Counted from the first letter of the stretch, positions 15,688 through 24,872 are shown. The stretch: DNA of 64,000 nucleotides from Chryseobacterium sp. 52 (GCF_002754245.1 NZ_PEEX01000001.1:1220001-1284000); one strand, 5' to 3'. A program made the numbers and translations. The notes: generated by a model from the sequence alone, not told the origin.

Positions 15688-17181
15688 ATGAAAAAAAGCG
15701 TATTTTACCTATTAGCGCTCTTTTTTGTCTTGAATTCATGTAACAGAGATGAATTACAAAACGAAAATCCTACAATTGAAATTGTACAAAAAGATCCTTT
15801 GACCGGAAAACAGATCAACGCAGAAATCAACAGCACGATCAAGAATACCGGATCTTTCAACTGGAAAAATGCTTCCGATCACTTACTTTGGAGTGCTGTT
15901 TTCAGAGGAAACAGAATGGTATCCATCGGATTTGGTTCTTCAAAAGATGATTTCGACAGAAGCCTTTCTGCTGACAACAGACAGATGGAAGCTGAGGTTT
16001 TAGATCTCATCAGGCAGTATGAAGGGATTGAACAGGGGAGATTTATGATTTCTTCAGATCAGTACCTTAACCAGATCGATGTTATTATTGAAAAGGAAGA
16101 AACCATTGCTGCACTCAGAAAGATGAAAACCATCCGATATGTTGAACCGGGAGATTACCATTATTTTGAAATAGAGAACGGTCTTAATGGGACTGCGAAA
16201 TCCAGCGGTTCTTCATCCGGCTGCGGATTTGAATCCACTGCTTTAAATGCGGCAGATTATACCACAACGACCCCTAATGCTAAAGTTCCATGGGCTTTTA
16301 CGCAGCACAATATTCCTAATGCATGGAGCTACAGCACCGGAGCAGGAGTTACCATAGGACTTATCGATACCGGAGTTTCTCCGGAGCAGACGTTGCTGGG
16401 AAGCAATTTTAATACGGGAGCATCATCAGGAAGAACGATCAATAAGTTTGGATCATATGTCAACGGATCTACCACAGACGGGCCAGCGGATCAGTGTGGT
16501 CACGGAACAAAAATGGCCTCTGTAATGGCTGCCCCGAAAAATAATGCAGGACTTCCGGTAGGAGTTGCCTACAATGCCAACCTGATTACCTACCGTGCGG
16601 CTTCCAATGTTGTGCTGGAAACTTCCAGCGAACAGAACGGGGTAAAAACAGCATTTACTGATTTGGCTAATAATACCAGTGTGAAAATCATTTCCATGTC
16701 AATGGGACACATTTTCTCTGTCGGAAAAATTGAAGATGGAGTAAAATATGCCTATTCTAAAGGAAAACTGATCTTCTGCGCAGGCGGAACTTCTACCAGT
16801 TTTACCACTTTTGTAGGCGTTATTTTTCCGGCGAGTATGTCCGAAACACAAGCTGTGACAGGCGTAAAAGAAGGAACTTCCAATCAGAAATGTGATGTCT
16901 GTCATTCAGGGAGCCAGATCGACTTTACCTTCCAGATGGAAAGAGCCAATGGCAATACAGTTCCGGTTTTAAGTTATTATAACAATCAGGCAGATTATGT
17001 AGGAGGTTCATCAGTGGCTACAGCTGCTACAGCAGGTATCGCTGCTCTTGTCTGGTCTAAAAATCCATCATGGACAAGAGATCAGGTACTGAATAAGATG
17101 AGACAGTCTGCTACGTATTATCCTACAGTAAATTCAAGCTACGGTTACGGAAACATCAATGTTCTGAAAGCTGTACAGTAG
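15688..17181 (+). CDS. Subtilisin-like (S8) serine protease lipoprotein
   Basis: Predicted lipoprotein protease: MKKSVFYLLALFFVLNSC gives a lipobox with Cys18. Residues about 40-165 form a propeptide-like region (MKTIRYVEPGDYHYF resembles an inhibitor I9 end). The S8 catalytic triad is D227 (LIDTGVS), H272 (CGHGTKMAS) and S442 (GGSSVATAA, the counterpart of GTSMA). Extra cysteines include CGFES and the CDVCHSG pair. The frame also opens at a GTG at 15661, but ATG 15688 fits the signal peptide. There is no T9SS sorting domain, so it is likely a periplasmic or surface lipoprotein. A small hairpin (TGGTT/AACCA) sits just upstream. Confidence 0.9.
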   Translation: MKKSVFYLLALFFVLNSCNRDELQNENPTIEIVQKDPLTGKQINAEINSTIKNTGSFNWKNASDHLLWSAVFRGNRMVSIGFGSSKDDFDRSLSADNRQMEAEVLDLIRQYEGIEQGRFMISSDQYLNQIDVIIEKEETIAALRKMKTIRYVEPGDYHYFEIENGLNGTAKSSGSSSGCGFESTALNAADYTTTTPNAKVPWAFTQHNIPNAWSYSTGAGVTIGLIDTGVSPEQTLLGSNFNTGASSGRTINKFGSYVNGSTTDGPADQCGHGTKMASVMAAPKNNAGLPVGVAYNANLITYRAASNVVLETSSEQNGVKTAFTDLANNTSVKIISMSMGHIFSVGKIEDGVKYAYSKGKLIFCAGGTSTSFTTFVGVIFPASMSETQAVTGVKEGTSNQKCDVCHSGSQIDFTFQMERANGNTVPVLSYYNNQADYVGGSSVATAATAGIAALVWSKNPSWTRDQVLNKMRQSATYYPTVNSSYGYGNINVLKAVQ

Positions 17182-17213
17182 AATCATTTTAGTAAAAAAT
17201 ACAGGGGAATATC

Positions 17214-18383
17214 TCAATCTCCCAGCTGATAATCCAACGGAAGCATATTTTCAATTTTATTCTTTGAAAAATCGCCCTCGTTGATGAGTTGGTCGGGATT
17301 GGTGATATTCCCTTCTTTTGAAACCTCAAATATTTCGCCTTCGGGATGAAGATAAGAAGACAATGTCACAGGGTACAGACTTTTTACCAAGTCTTTTCCC
17401 TTAATCTCGTAAAAATATTTCTGATAATTCACCTGGAGCATATCTTTAAAACTGAAAAAGACTTTTCCTTCTTTTCTTGTTACGTAATCTGAATCGGGAA
17501 TCCGTGTTTTTACAATGGCCAGTGCATAAGGTTTTTCACTGTTCTTTCTTTGAGATATGTCGCTGATGTTTTCAGGAATTTTTAGTATTGCTGAACTTCT
17601 TACAATCTGTTTAAAGTCTTCCAAAATCTTTAATTCCTCTTCCGTAGGATATTTAGGATTAGGAACTTTCACCACATGATTCACAATGAACTTATCCTCT
17701 GAAATGGTATTTTGGGAGATACTTCTGAAAAAATGCAGCAAACTTCCGTCGTAGGCATTCATCCGGTTAAGTTTCGTTTTATCTGAGTTTTTGGTTTCTT
17801 TGAAAAAACTTGTTCCGGTGTAATTGACCGTATGGCTGTTAAAGTCTGAAGAATAACTGATAAGGTTGTACTGGATTTCATAGCCCAGGTTTTTATTTTC
17901 GATGATTAACGTATTCGGAGCTTTTACTTTCAGGAATTTATTCTTTTTGTCGTAAGAAAATTTCAGGGACTTTTGGTTTTTAATTCTGACATTGTCACGG
18001 TCACCGCCGATAAAAGAATCGAGAAAATAATTGATGTAATTTCTGTACGCTTCAGAAGTATATGGAACCAGTCTGATCTCCTCAATGGCATTGGTTTTAA
18101 TCAAAACCACTTTCAGATTTTTATTGATGATCTCCGGAACAGCCGCGGTAAAAGTTTCATAGTCATCCTTCTGAAAAACTAAATTCCCCATGCTTCCCGA
18201 AGAAAGACTAAGGCTGAAAGTTCCGTCTTCTTTTGAAACAGTTCCCGTTTTGGTTCCGTCAATATAAATGTTTACACCGGGAATCTGGCTGCCTGAATTA
18301 TTCACCACATGACCTTTAATGATCTGAGCTGTGACTATATAAAGAGGGAGTATAAATAAAAAAAGTAATATCGTTTTTTTCAT
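17214..18383 (-). CDS. Exported protein with carboxypeptidase-like regulatory domain
   Basis: 389 residues from the ATG at 18383, which begins the signal peptide MKKTILLFLFILPLYIVTAQ. The longer frame to 18452 would overlap the dioxygenase gene and put the signal peptide inside. Residues about 21-100 are a CarboxypepD_reg-like beta-sandwich (IKGHVVNNSGSQIPGVNIYIDGT; DGTFSLSL), the fold found at the N-terminus of many SusC receptors. The remainder is an uncharacterised domain common in Bacteroidetes. It is probably periplasmic and its role is unknown. Confidence 0.8.
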   Translation of the reverse strand: MKKTILLFLFILPLYIVTAQIIKGHVVNNSGSQIPGVNIYIDGTKTGTVSKEDGTFSLSLSSGSMGNLVFQKDDYETFTAAVPEIINKNLKVVLIKTNAIEEIRLVPYTSEAYRNYINYFLDSFIGGDRDNVRIKNQKSLKFSYDKKNKFLKVKAPNTLIIENKNLGYEIQYNLISYSSDFNSHTVNYTGTSFFKETKNSDKTKLNRMNAYDGSLLHFFRSISQNTISEDKFIVNHVVKVPNPKYPTEEELKILEDFKQIVRSSAILKIPENISDISQRKNSEKPYALAIVKTRIPDSDYVTRKEGKVFFSFKDMLQVNYQKYFYEIKGKDLVKSLYPVTLSSYLHPEGEIFEVSKEGNITNPDQLINEGDFSKNKIENMLPLDYQLGD

Positions 18384-18435
18384 GGTAAACAATATTACTA
18401 AATTTGTAGTGATAAAAAAAGGGACTCCACTCGGA

Positions 18436-19263
18436 TTATCCAATCCGTACACTGGTCATACTTAAAGATCCTCCAATCAGCTCATCATTAAATAAAGACA
18501 GATTTTCGGCCTGATCTTTTAAACCTAATGTATAGATCAGGGGAAGATAATGATCCGGTGTAGGAACGGCATATTGTAAGAAAGTTCCCTGTTTTTGATA
18601 ATCTATAATATTCTGGAAATTTCCGTCAAGGAGCCAGTTATTCGTCTTTTCTCTGGCTTCTACAGCCCAGTCCCATCCGGCACCTACTGTATCAATATTT
18701 TTCCAGTCGATCAGTCGAAGGTTATGCACAATATTTCCGCTTCCGATAATCAGGATACCTTTTTCGCGGAGCTTATTCAGTCTTCTGGCTAAATCAAAGT
18801 GATACTGAGGAGGTTTTGTATAATCTATACTCAGCTGAATCACGGGAATATCTGCTTCAGGATACATATGTTTGATTACCGACCATGCCCCGTGGTCAAG
18901 ACCCCAGTTGTGATCTTCTTCCACCAAAGCAGGAGCTAAAAGCTCAGCCGTTTCTCTTGCCAGTTCCGGACTTCCCGGAGCAGGATACTGTACATCGAAC
19001 AAAGCTTTGGGAAAACCTCCGAAATCATGAATGGTTCTCGGCATATCCATCGCAGTCACAAAAGTTCCCTGCGTATACCAGTGTGCGGAAATACACAGAA
19101 TAGCATTCGGTTTCGGAATTTCCTGCGCTGCTTTCCTGAATCCCTGAACAAACTGGTTTTCTTCAATAGCATTCATTGGTGACCCATGTCCGAGAAATAA
19201 AACGGGCATTCTTTGGGTATTCCCAAAATTTTCGCTGATGTTTTGCAAATCGTTGAGGTTCAT
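18436..19263 (-). CDS. ygiD: Extradiol ring-cleavage dioxygenase (4,5-DOPA dioxygenase type)
   Basis: Class III extradiol dioxygenase of the LigB/DODA family, 275 residues. Metal-binding and active-site features visible are LGHGSPMNA near residues 25-33, ISAHWYTQG near 62, DHGAWSVIKHMYP near 130, and GSGNIVHNL near 190. The E. coli YgiD homologue opens the ring of L-DOPA. The physiological substrate here is unknown, so the symbol is by homology. It lies 53 bp upstream of the regulatory-domain protein on the same strand. Confidence 0.87.
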   Translation of the reverse strand: MNLNDLQNISENFGNTQRMPVLFLGHGSPMNAIEENQFVQGFRKAAQEIPKPNAILCISAHWYTQGTFVTAMDMPRTIHDFGGFPKALFDVQYPAPGSPELARETAELLAPALVEEDHNWGLDHGAWSVIKHMYPEADIPVIQLSIDYTKPPQYHFDLARRLNKLREKGILIIGSGNIVHNLRLIDWKNIDTVGAGWDWAVEAREKTNNWLLDGNFQNIIDYQKQGTFLQYAVPTPDHYLPLIYTLGLKDQAENLSLFNDELIGGSLSMTSVRIG

Positions 19264-19285
19264 AAATAGAAGATAATTAGAAAAA

Positions 19286-19320
19286 AAGGTTCAAGGCTTT
19301 TAGAAAAATCCCTGAACCTT
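19286..19320 (-). terminator. Terminator downstream of the YceI gene
   Basis: AAGGTTCA pairs with TGAACCTT, with T-runs on both sides, so it could work in both directions. It lies about 115 bp past the YceI stop, with a repeat-like stretch between. Confidence 0.6.
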
Positions 19321-19339
19321 TTTTATGTTTTAAATAATG

Positions 19340-19425
19340 TGGATATTTTTGGGATGCTTTATGGCGAACAGGACTGCATCCTATTCTTTGCTAGATCGCC
19401 ACTTCGTGGCTCCCCCCGATAATCC
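19340..19425. repeat. Palindromic intergenic repeat remnant
   Basis: Contains two inverted repeats: GGATGC/GCATCC at 19352-19381 and GCCAC/GTGGC at 19398-19410. The edge, read on the minus strand, is TATCGGGGGGAGC. The stretch near 20092-20200 shares the ATCGGGG/GGGGAGC ends, suggesting the same family of short mobile or REP-like elements. It has no coding potential and is more GC-rich than its surroundings. Confidence 0.45.
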
Positions 19426-19434
19426 GTTTTTTTA

Positions 19435-19947
19435 TTAAGCCTGTTTTACAAACTGTAATTCTCCGGCTACTTTTACTTCGTCGCTTACCATTACGCCTCC
19501 AGCTTCAAGAGCAGCATTCCAGTTCAGTCCGAAATCCTTTCTGTTGATTTTTCCTTCAAAAGAAAAACCTGCTTTTGTCTGTCCCCAAGGGTCTACATTG
19601 ATCCCTCCGAAATCGATGTCTAAAGTGATCGGTTTTGTAATACCGTTTACCGTAAGATTTCCTGTTACCTGATCATTTAAAGCCTGAGATTCAAATGTGA
19701 TAGAAGGATATTCCTCTGCATTGAAAAATTCTCCGGACTTCAGGTGATTGTCTCTGTCTGTGTTATTGGTGAATACAGAGTCAGTCTGGATTGTAGCAGA
19801 AGTTTTAGCATTGGTAAAAGTATCATCTTCAGCTTCAATTTCAGCGTTGAAAGTTCTGAAGTTTCCTTTTATGTTAGAAATCATCATGTGTTTTACTTTG
19901 AAAGTAATTTCACTATGTGCCGGGTCTAGGTTCCATTTTGTTGCCAT
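19435..19947 (-). CDS. YceI-family lipid-binding protein
   Basis: 170 residues with the YceI lipocalin-like beta-barrel pattern: WNLDPAHSEITFKVKHMM at the start, then GNFRTFNAEIEAEDD, GNLTVNGITKPITLDIDFGG and the closing DFGLNWNAALEAGG. Family members bind isoprenoid-type lipids or amides. There is no signal peptide, so this copy should be cytosolic, unlike E. coli YceI. Confidence 0.9.
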   Translation of the reverse strand: MATKWNLDPAHSEITFKVKHMMISNIKGNFRTFNAEIEAEDDTFTNAKTSATIQTDSVFTNNTDRDNHLKSGEFFNAEEYPSITFESQALNDQVTGNLTVNGITKPITLDIDFGGINVDPWGQTKAGFSFEGKINRKDFGLNWNAALEAGGVMVSDEVKVAGELQFVKQA

Positions 19948-20417
19948 TGTATTGTATTTTTTGTTTGTTATTGATACTGCAAATGTAGCGCAGAGAATAG
20001 CTACAAGTCATTGATTTAGGATAAGAAATGAAATAACTCCTATTTTTTAAGTCAAAGGAATTAAAATCAACTTCCGTTTTTCTTAGTTTTATCCGGGGAG
20101 CTATTTCCCGCTATCCACTATTACTCCTCGCTCCTGGCTTATCCCTAAGCGAAACCGAAGGGCCAATTCCTGCTGCGGGGTAGCCGTTACTATCGGGGCT
20201 AAAATGATTGTCATCCTTACAAATATTGGTTATTGCGACGAAGCGATCTTCCCAAAAGCACTCAGTACAACTTCTCAATTTTCCCCCTGAAAATACTACT
20301 ATTAAGGTAAGGATTAATTTTTATCAATACATTAATCCTATTTTATGAATGTTTTAAATTAACATTTATTAACGGATGATATTTATTTCTTATTTTTGAG
20401 GGATTCAATTTTATACA
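19948..20417. other. 470-bp divergent gap with repeat-like sequence
   Basis: Separates yceI (minus) from the S9 peptidase (plus). From about 20092 to 20262 the base composition shifts to higher GC. That segment has internal short inverted repeats (GGG...CCC at 20095-20109, AGCC...GGCT at 20181-20200) and a TTGCGACGAAGCGATC motif at 20232-20247 resembling widespread Bacteroidetes intergenic repeats. A hairpin (AGGATTAA/TTAATCCT) spans about 20308-20337. The only ORFs are short and repeat-derived. Confidence 0.5.
20391..20398 (+). promoter_or_regulatory. -7 promoter element of the S9 peptidase
   Basis: TATTTTTG, an exact TAnnTTTG match, 19 bp before the start codon. Confidence 0.55.
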
Positions 20418-22559
20418 ATGAAATTACATAAATTTTCTTTATTGATGCTGGTTTTGGGCAGTTCTGCATGGGCGCAGACCCAAAAATTTACAATGGCGGA
20501 GGCAGTTAATGGACTGAGAACGAATCTTGCTGTGAAAAATATCTCCCAATTTTCGTGGGCTAATGATGGGAAATCTTATATCCAGGCTGTCAAAGGCGGA
20601 TATCTGATTACCGATCTTAAGACGAATAAGCAGGATACTTTAGTATCTCTGACCCAATTGAACAGGTCATTGTCTGATGCTAAACTAAAAGCTGTTCCGC
20701 AGATTAAATTCATAGGGAGTTCAAACGGGTATTTCAGTGCGAATGACAAAATGTTCTGGATCGAAAAATCCGGAAATGACTGGAAAGTGAAAACCGCTGC
20801 TGCAGTGGATGAAAATGCGTCCAACGTAAAAATGTTCGGAGACAACCAGACTTTTGCCTTTACGGTAAAGAATAATTTATATGTCAGTAAGAATGGAAAA
20901 GCACTAGCTGTAACCAACGATGCTGATGAAAATATCATCAACGGGGGAGCCACTGTTCACCGAAATGAATTCGGAATCGATACAGGAATTTTCCCTGCTC
21001 CAAATTCAGAGGCCGTAGCATTCTACAGAATGGATCAGACTATGGTAGCAGATTATCCGGTAATCGACTGGTCTGTAACGCCGGCAGTAAACCACAACGT
21101 TAAATACCCAATGGCAGGGCAGAAATCCCATGAAGTAACTTTGGGAGTTTATAATATTAAAAATCAGTCAACCACTTTCCTGAAAATTGAAGGAGAAAAA
21201 GACCAGTATTTAACAGCGGTTACCTGGAGCCCGGATTCAAAATATATTTTTGTAGGCGTTCTGAACCGCGGCCAGAATCATGTAAAAATGAATCAGTACG
21301 ATGCCGTTACAGGAAACCTGATTAAAACTCTCTTTGAAGAAACCAGCGATAAATATGTTGAGCCTCAGCATCCGCTTACCTTCTTCCCGAATTCCAATAC
21401 AGATTTTATCTGGCAGAGCCAGAGAACAGGATATAACCATTTGTTCCACTATAGCCTTGAAAAAGGGTTGATAGCCCAGATTACAAAAGGAGACTGGCTG
21501 GTAACCGATATTTTAGGCTTTAATGAAAAGAAAAAGGAAATTTATTTCACTTCTACCAAAGAAACGCCTTTAGAAAAACATTTATATAAGATCAACTGGA
21601 CGAATTTCAAGATGCAGCGTTTAGATGATGCATCGGGTGTTCACACAGGAGTTTTAAGCAGCGACGGAAATTACCTTTATGATATCTACAGCAATGCAGG
21701 AACTCCAAGATCCGCAAATATTATTAATACCAGTACCACAAAGTCAACAAATATCCTTACTGCAGAAAATACATTGAAAAATTATCAGAGACCTGAAATT
21801 AAAAATGTAGAACTGAAAGCTGATGACGGAACACCTTTGTTCGGAAAAATCATTCTTCCGACAGACTTTGATGCCAACAAAAAATATCCGGTTATCGTTT
21901 ATCTGTACAACGGGCCACACCTTCAATTGATTACCAATACGTTCCCGGCATCAGGAAACCTTTGGTATGAATATATGGCTCAAAACGGATACATTATTTT
22001 CACGATGGATGGAAGAGGTTCTGCGAACCGCGGAATGAAATTTGAGCAGGCTGTTTTCAGAAACCTGGGAACAACAGAAATGAAAGATCAGATGAAAGGA
22101 GTAGATTACCTGAAATCCCTTCCTTATGTAGATGCCCAAAGAATGGGAATTCACGGATGGAGCTTTGGTGGATTTATGACGACCAGTTTTATGCTTCGCC
22201 AGCCCGATGTCTTCAAAGTAGGAGTTGCCGGAGGTCCGGTAATCGACTGGAAAATGTACGAAATCATGTACGGAGAAAGATATATGGATACGCCACAGGA
22301 AAATCCTCAGGGATATGCAACGGCTAATCTTTTAGATAAAGTTCAGAATTTAAAAGGAAAATTACTGATGATCCACGGGGCGCAGGATGATGTGGTGGTA
22401 TGGCAGCATTCCATTAAATTTATCAAGTCTGCGGTAGACAATGGAGTTCAGTTAGACTACTTCGTTTATCCCGGACATCCGCATAATGTGATCGGGAAAG
22501 ACAGAGTTCACCTGATGCAGAAAGTGACTGATTACTTTGATCAGTATCTGAAGAAATAA
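20418..22559 (+). CDS. S9 family prolyl peptidase, DPP-IV-like
   Basis: Secreted or periplasmic serine peptidase of 713 residues. A signal peptide (MKLHKFSLLMLVLGSSAWAQ) is followed by a DPP-IV-type N-terminal beta-propeller (about residues 60-460), including HRNEFGIDTGIFPAPNS with the glutamate-bearing region expected for N-terminus binding. The C-terminal alpha/beta-hydrolase has nucleophile S582 in GWSFGG, acid D657/D658 in AQDDVV and His687/689 in PGHPHN. It likely removes X-Pro or similar dipeptides from peptides taken up as food. It has its own promoter and terminator. Confidence 0.92.
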   Translation: MKLHKFSLLMLVLGSSAWAQTQKFTMAEAVNGLRTNLAVKNISQFSWANDGKSYIQAVKGGYLITDLKTNKQDTLVSLTQLNRSLSDAKLKAVPQIKFIGSSNGYFSANDKMFWIEKSGNDWKVKTAAAVDENASNVKMFGDNQTFAFTVKNNLYVSKNGKALAVTNDADENIINGGATVHRNEFGIDTGIFPAPNSEAVAFYRMDQTMVADYPVIDWSVTPAVNHNVKYPMAGQKSHEVTLGVYNIKNQSTTFLKIEGEKDQYLTAVTWSPDSKYIFVGVLNRGQNHVKMNQYDAVTGNLIKTLFEETSDKYVEPQHPLTFFPNSNTDFIWQSQRTGYNHLFHYSLEKGLIAQITKGDWLVTDILGFNEKKKEIYFTSTKETPLEKHLYKINWTNFKMQRLDDASGVHTGVLSSDGNYLYDIYSNAGTPRSANIINTSTTKSTNILTAENTLKNYQRPEIKNVELKADDGTPLFGKIILPTDFDANKKYPVIVYLYNGPHLQLITNTFPASGNLWYEYMAQNGYIIFTMDGRGSANRGMKFEQAVFRNLGTTEMKDQMKGVDYLKSLPYVDAQRMGIHGWSFGGFMTTSFMLRQPDVFKVGVAGGPVIDWKMYEIMYGERYMDTPQENPQGYATANLLDKVQNLKGKLLMIHGAQDDVVVWQHSIKFIKSAVDNGVQLDYFVYPGHPHNVIGKDRVHLMQKVTDYFDQYLKK

Positions 22560-22565
22560 TAGAAA

Positions 22566-22591
22566 AATCCAGCCGTAAGGCTGGATTTTTT
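22566..22591 (+). terminator. Terminator of the S9 peptidase
   Basis: AATCCAGCC pairs with GGCTGGATT around a four-base loop (GTAA) and is followed by TTTTTA. Confidence 0.85.
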
Positions 22592-22622
22592 ATTTGTAAA
22601 GTCTTTTTAAAGATGAAAAATA

Positions 22623-23429
22623 TTAATCATAAAATTCTTTGATTACATATTGACCGTTATTAATTCTCTTCAGTTCTTTTAAAATATAATACCTGTGCAG
22701 AAATCCGGTCAGGACAACGATCTTTTTGTTAGGATGTTTTTTGGCGACATTATAAATGTTTTTTGCCATGGTCTGATTTCGGAGATCCCAGAAGCCGGAC
22801 ATTAATTTAAAGCCCTCTCTGTAACTGATCTTTTCACCATTAGGCTTTACAACAAACCTTTTTGCAAATTCCGGTCTTGCTTCTGTAATTTTCAGCAGTT
22901 CTACATATTGGGCATTTTGCCTCCTTTCACAAATTTGATCGGTGGTTACATTGTTAAAATTTTCAGGAGATAACTCGGCAATCTTCATAAGCTCTTGAGT
23001 GGTATTGGTGAATTTTTCATAGATTTTCACTTCTGAAGGTGCTAATTTTTTTGCTTTGTACAGACTGTCAATGAGTTTTACCGATAAATTATCCGTTGGG
23101 ACCATTCCTCTGTCTTTTCTGTATTGATTTCTGCCTTCAAAATCAAAAGAGAACCTTAAGGTCTTGGGATATTTTTTCAGATACGAATTGCTTGCTTTGA
23201 TCTCGTTTTCTGTAATACGAATTCCATTTTCGTAGTCTTCCATTCCTTTGCTGTCCACCTCATGAAGAATGATGTCTGGCTTTACTTTGTCTAATATTTC
23301 AAACAATATTTTAGGATGATAGTTGGGCACGCTGTCGTGGATATTGCCAATGACATAGATCTCAGTTTTATTTTGCGAAAAACAGAAGTTGGCCAATAGA
23401 ATTAAAAACGCTGTTAATGGATATTTCAT
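22623..23429 (-). CDS. TraB/TIKI-superfamily-like secreted protein
   Basis: 268 residues with a signal peptide (MKYPLTAFLILLANFCFSQ). The layout resembles the TraB/TIKI/EreA-like fold: YVIGNIHD near residue 26 (the first conserved His), PDIILHEV near 52 (a conserved Glu), an internal arginine helix (RNQTMAKNI) and KIVVLTGFLHRYYI near the end, where the family has its second His motif. Some members are metal-dependent peptidases or esterases, but no activity can be assigned. The family call is by motif order only and is moderate. Confidence 0.6.
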   Translation of the reverse strand: MKYPLTAFLILLANFCFSQNKTEIYVIGNIHDSVPNYHPKILFEILDKVKPDIILHEVDSKGMEDYENGIRITENEIKASNSYLKKYPKTLRFSFDFEGRNQYRKDRGMVPTDNLSVKLIDSLYKAKKLAPSEVKIYEKFTNTTQELMKIAELSPENFNNVTTDQICERRQNAQYVELLKITEARPEFAKRFVVKPNGEKISYREGFKLMSGFWDLRNQTMAKNIYNVAKKHPNKKIVVLTGFLHRYYILKELKRINNGQYVIKEFYD

Positions 23430-23513
23430 TTTTTTTAAGATTATTAGAAAGGGCCCAAATATAGGTAAAATACGTTCTTAACAAACATCAATGTTTTTGA
23501 TCTTTTACATCCG

Positions 23514-23552
23514 TAATTTTGTTAATCTAAAATCTAAAATCTAAAATCTAAA
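23514..23552 (+). promoter_or_regulatory. -7 element followed by a heptamer-repeat leader
   Basis: TAATTTTG (23514-23521) is an exact -7 match. It is followed by four perfect copies of ATCTAAA at 23525-23552. The fifth, partial copy runs into the ATG at 23555. Virtually the whole 5' leader of the LLM gene is therefore this tandem repeat. Confidence 0.6.
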
Positions 23553-23554
23553 AT

Positions 23555-24580
23555 ATGGAATTAGGAATAGGAATGTTTGGTGACCTGGCTTTTGATCAGG
23601 CAACCGGAAAATATAGAGATGCAGGCGTTAAGATCCGTGAAATATTGGATCAGATAAAATTAATGGATGAGGTAGGAATTGATGTTTTTGCAATGGGAGA
23701 ACATCATCGTCCGGATTATGCCGTTTCATCTCCTGAAATGGTATTGGCGGCAGCAGCAAGCATCACCAAAAATATAAAGCTGGCAAGCGGAGTGACGGTT
23801 TTAAGCTCTTCAGAACCGGTAAAAGTATACGAAGATTTTTCAACCTTAGATCTGATCTCAGACGGAAGAGCGGAAATATTTGTCGGAAGAGGAAGTTTTA
23901 TCGAATCTTTTCCGCTTTACGGATATTCCCTGAATGATTATGAAGAACTTTTTGACGAAAAATTGGAATTATTATTAAAAATCAATTCAGAAGAAAATGT
24001 AACCTGGTCAGGAAAACTTCGTGCCCCGATGGAGAATCAGACTGTTTATCCGAGAGCAAAAAATGATGGGAAACTATCAATCTGGAGAGCGGTGGGAGGA
24101 ACACCACAATCTGTTTTGAGTGCTGCAAAATTAGGAATGCCTTTGGTGGTAGCCATCATTGGAGGAATGCCAGTACAGTTTAAAAATTTAGTAGAATTCT
24201 ACAAACAGGAATATCAAAAAGCAGGGCATGACATGTCTAAAATGCAGATCGCTATTCATTCACATACCTTTGTAAGTGATGACAAGGCTGTTACAGACGG
24301 ATATTTTCATAACTATAAATCTCAGATGGACAGAATCGGGGCAACCAGAGGCTGGGCTCCGTACACCAAAATGCAGTATGAAGGAGGAAGAGGAAAAGAA
24401 GGAGCCTTATTCATCGGAAGTCCGGCAGAAGTGGCTGATAAAATTGCTTATATGAAAGAGATTTTTGGAATCACAAGATTCATTGGGCATATGGATATCG
24501 GTGATCCTGCTCATGATATCATGATGAAATCGATTGAATTGTTCGGTGAAAAAGTGAGACCGGTCATTCAGAATCTATAA
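23555..24580 (+). CDS. LLM-class flavin-dependent oxidoreductase
   Basis: 341-residue luciferase-like TIM-barrel flavoenzyme. It starts ELGIGMFGDLAFD and has the family signatures FAMGEHHRPDYAVSSP near residue 47 and VTVLSSSEPVKVYEDF near 80. ISDGRAEIFVGRGSFIESF near 108 is the FMN/phosphate-binding region. The length and the C-terminal IGSPAEVADKI motif fit bacterial luciferase-like monooxygenases. The reduced flavin would be FMN or F420; FMN is expected in this phylum. The substrate is unknown. It has its own promoter and a strong terminator. Confidence 0.9.
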   Translation: MELGIGMFGDLAFDQATGKYRDAGVKIREILDQIKLMDEVGIDVFAMGEHHRPDYAVSSPEMVLAAAASITKNIKLASGVTVLSSSEPVKVYEDFSTLDLISDGRAEIFVGRGSFIESFPLYGYSLNDYEELFDEKLELLLKINSEENVTWSGKLRAPMENQTVYPRAKNDGKLSIWRAVGGTPQSVLSAAKLGMPLVVAIIGGMPVQFKNLVEFYKQEYQKAGHDMSKMQIAIHSHTFVSDDKAVTDGYFHNYKSQMDRIGATRGWAPYTKMQYEGGRGKEGALFIGSPAEVADKIAYMKEIFGITRFIGHMDIGDPAHDIMMKSIELFGEKVRPVIQNL

Positions 24581-24583
24581 AAG

Positions 24584-24614
24584 AAACCTCTGCTGTTATT
24601 CAGCAGAGGTTTTT
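24584..24614 (+). terminator. Terminator of the LLM oxidoreductase
   Basis: AAACCTCTGCTG pairs with CAGCAGAGGTTT around a five-base loop, followed by a T-run. Confidence 0.88.
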
Positions 24615-24719
24615 GTTGATGCATATTCTTTTGAATTATTCTATAGTACAAGATTGATCAGCATGGTAATTCATGATATTGAGAAACTGTGAACGATTGA
24701 TAGCGTTTTTCACTATTAT

Positions 24720-24872
24720 TTATAGTTTACTATCGGCTTCTCTTGCTCTAAAATCTTCTCGAATTTGTTTTAAACGTGCTTTTCTTTCTGCTTCTGCATT
24801 TTGTATTTTACGTTTTTTCTGATCAATTTTCTTTTTATGTTTTTTGCGGTTTTCCTCGTTATTTTTGCTCAT
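24720..24872 (-). CDS. Small, highly basic 50-residue protein
   Basis: An ATG-to-TAA frame beginning MSKNNEENRKKHKKK and ending READSKL. About 40% of residues are Lys/Arg and nearly all predicted structure is one charged helix. It sits alone in a 410-bp gap between two plus-strand genes. No family is recognised; small basic helices of this type can bind nucleic acid or ribosomes, but that is speculation. It is short, and coding status rests on the clean ATG start and lack of alternatives. Confidence 0.5.
   Translation of the reverse strand: MSKNNEENRKKHKKKIDQKKRKIQNAEAERKARLKQIREDFRAREADSKL

Noticed and set aside
15688..17181. T9SS cargo status for the subtilisin-like protease
   Set aside because: The C-terminus ends right after the catalytic domain with no PNP-type sorting motif, and a lipobox is present instead.
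18384..18452. Upstream extension of the regulatory-domain protein overlapping the dioxygenase gene
   Set aside because: The signal peptide begins at ATG 18383, and the extension would run through the end of the dioxygenase gene.
20205..20291. 28-codon ORF inside the repeat-like block near 20.2 kb
   Set aside because: It lies entirely in the repetitive GC-shifted segment and has no signal of coding.
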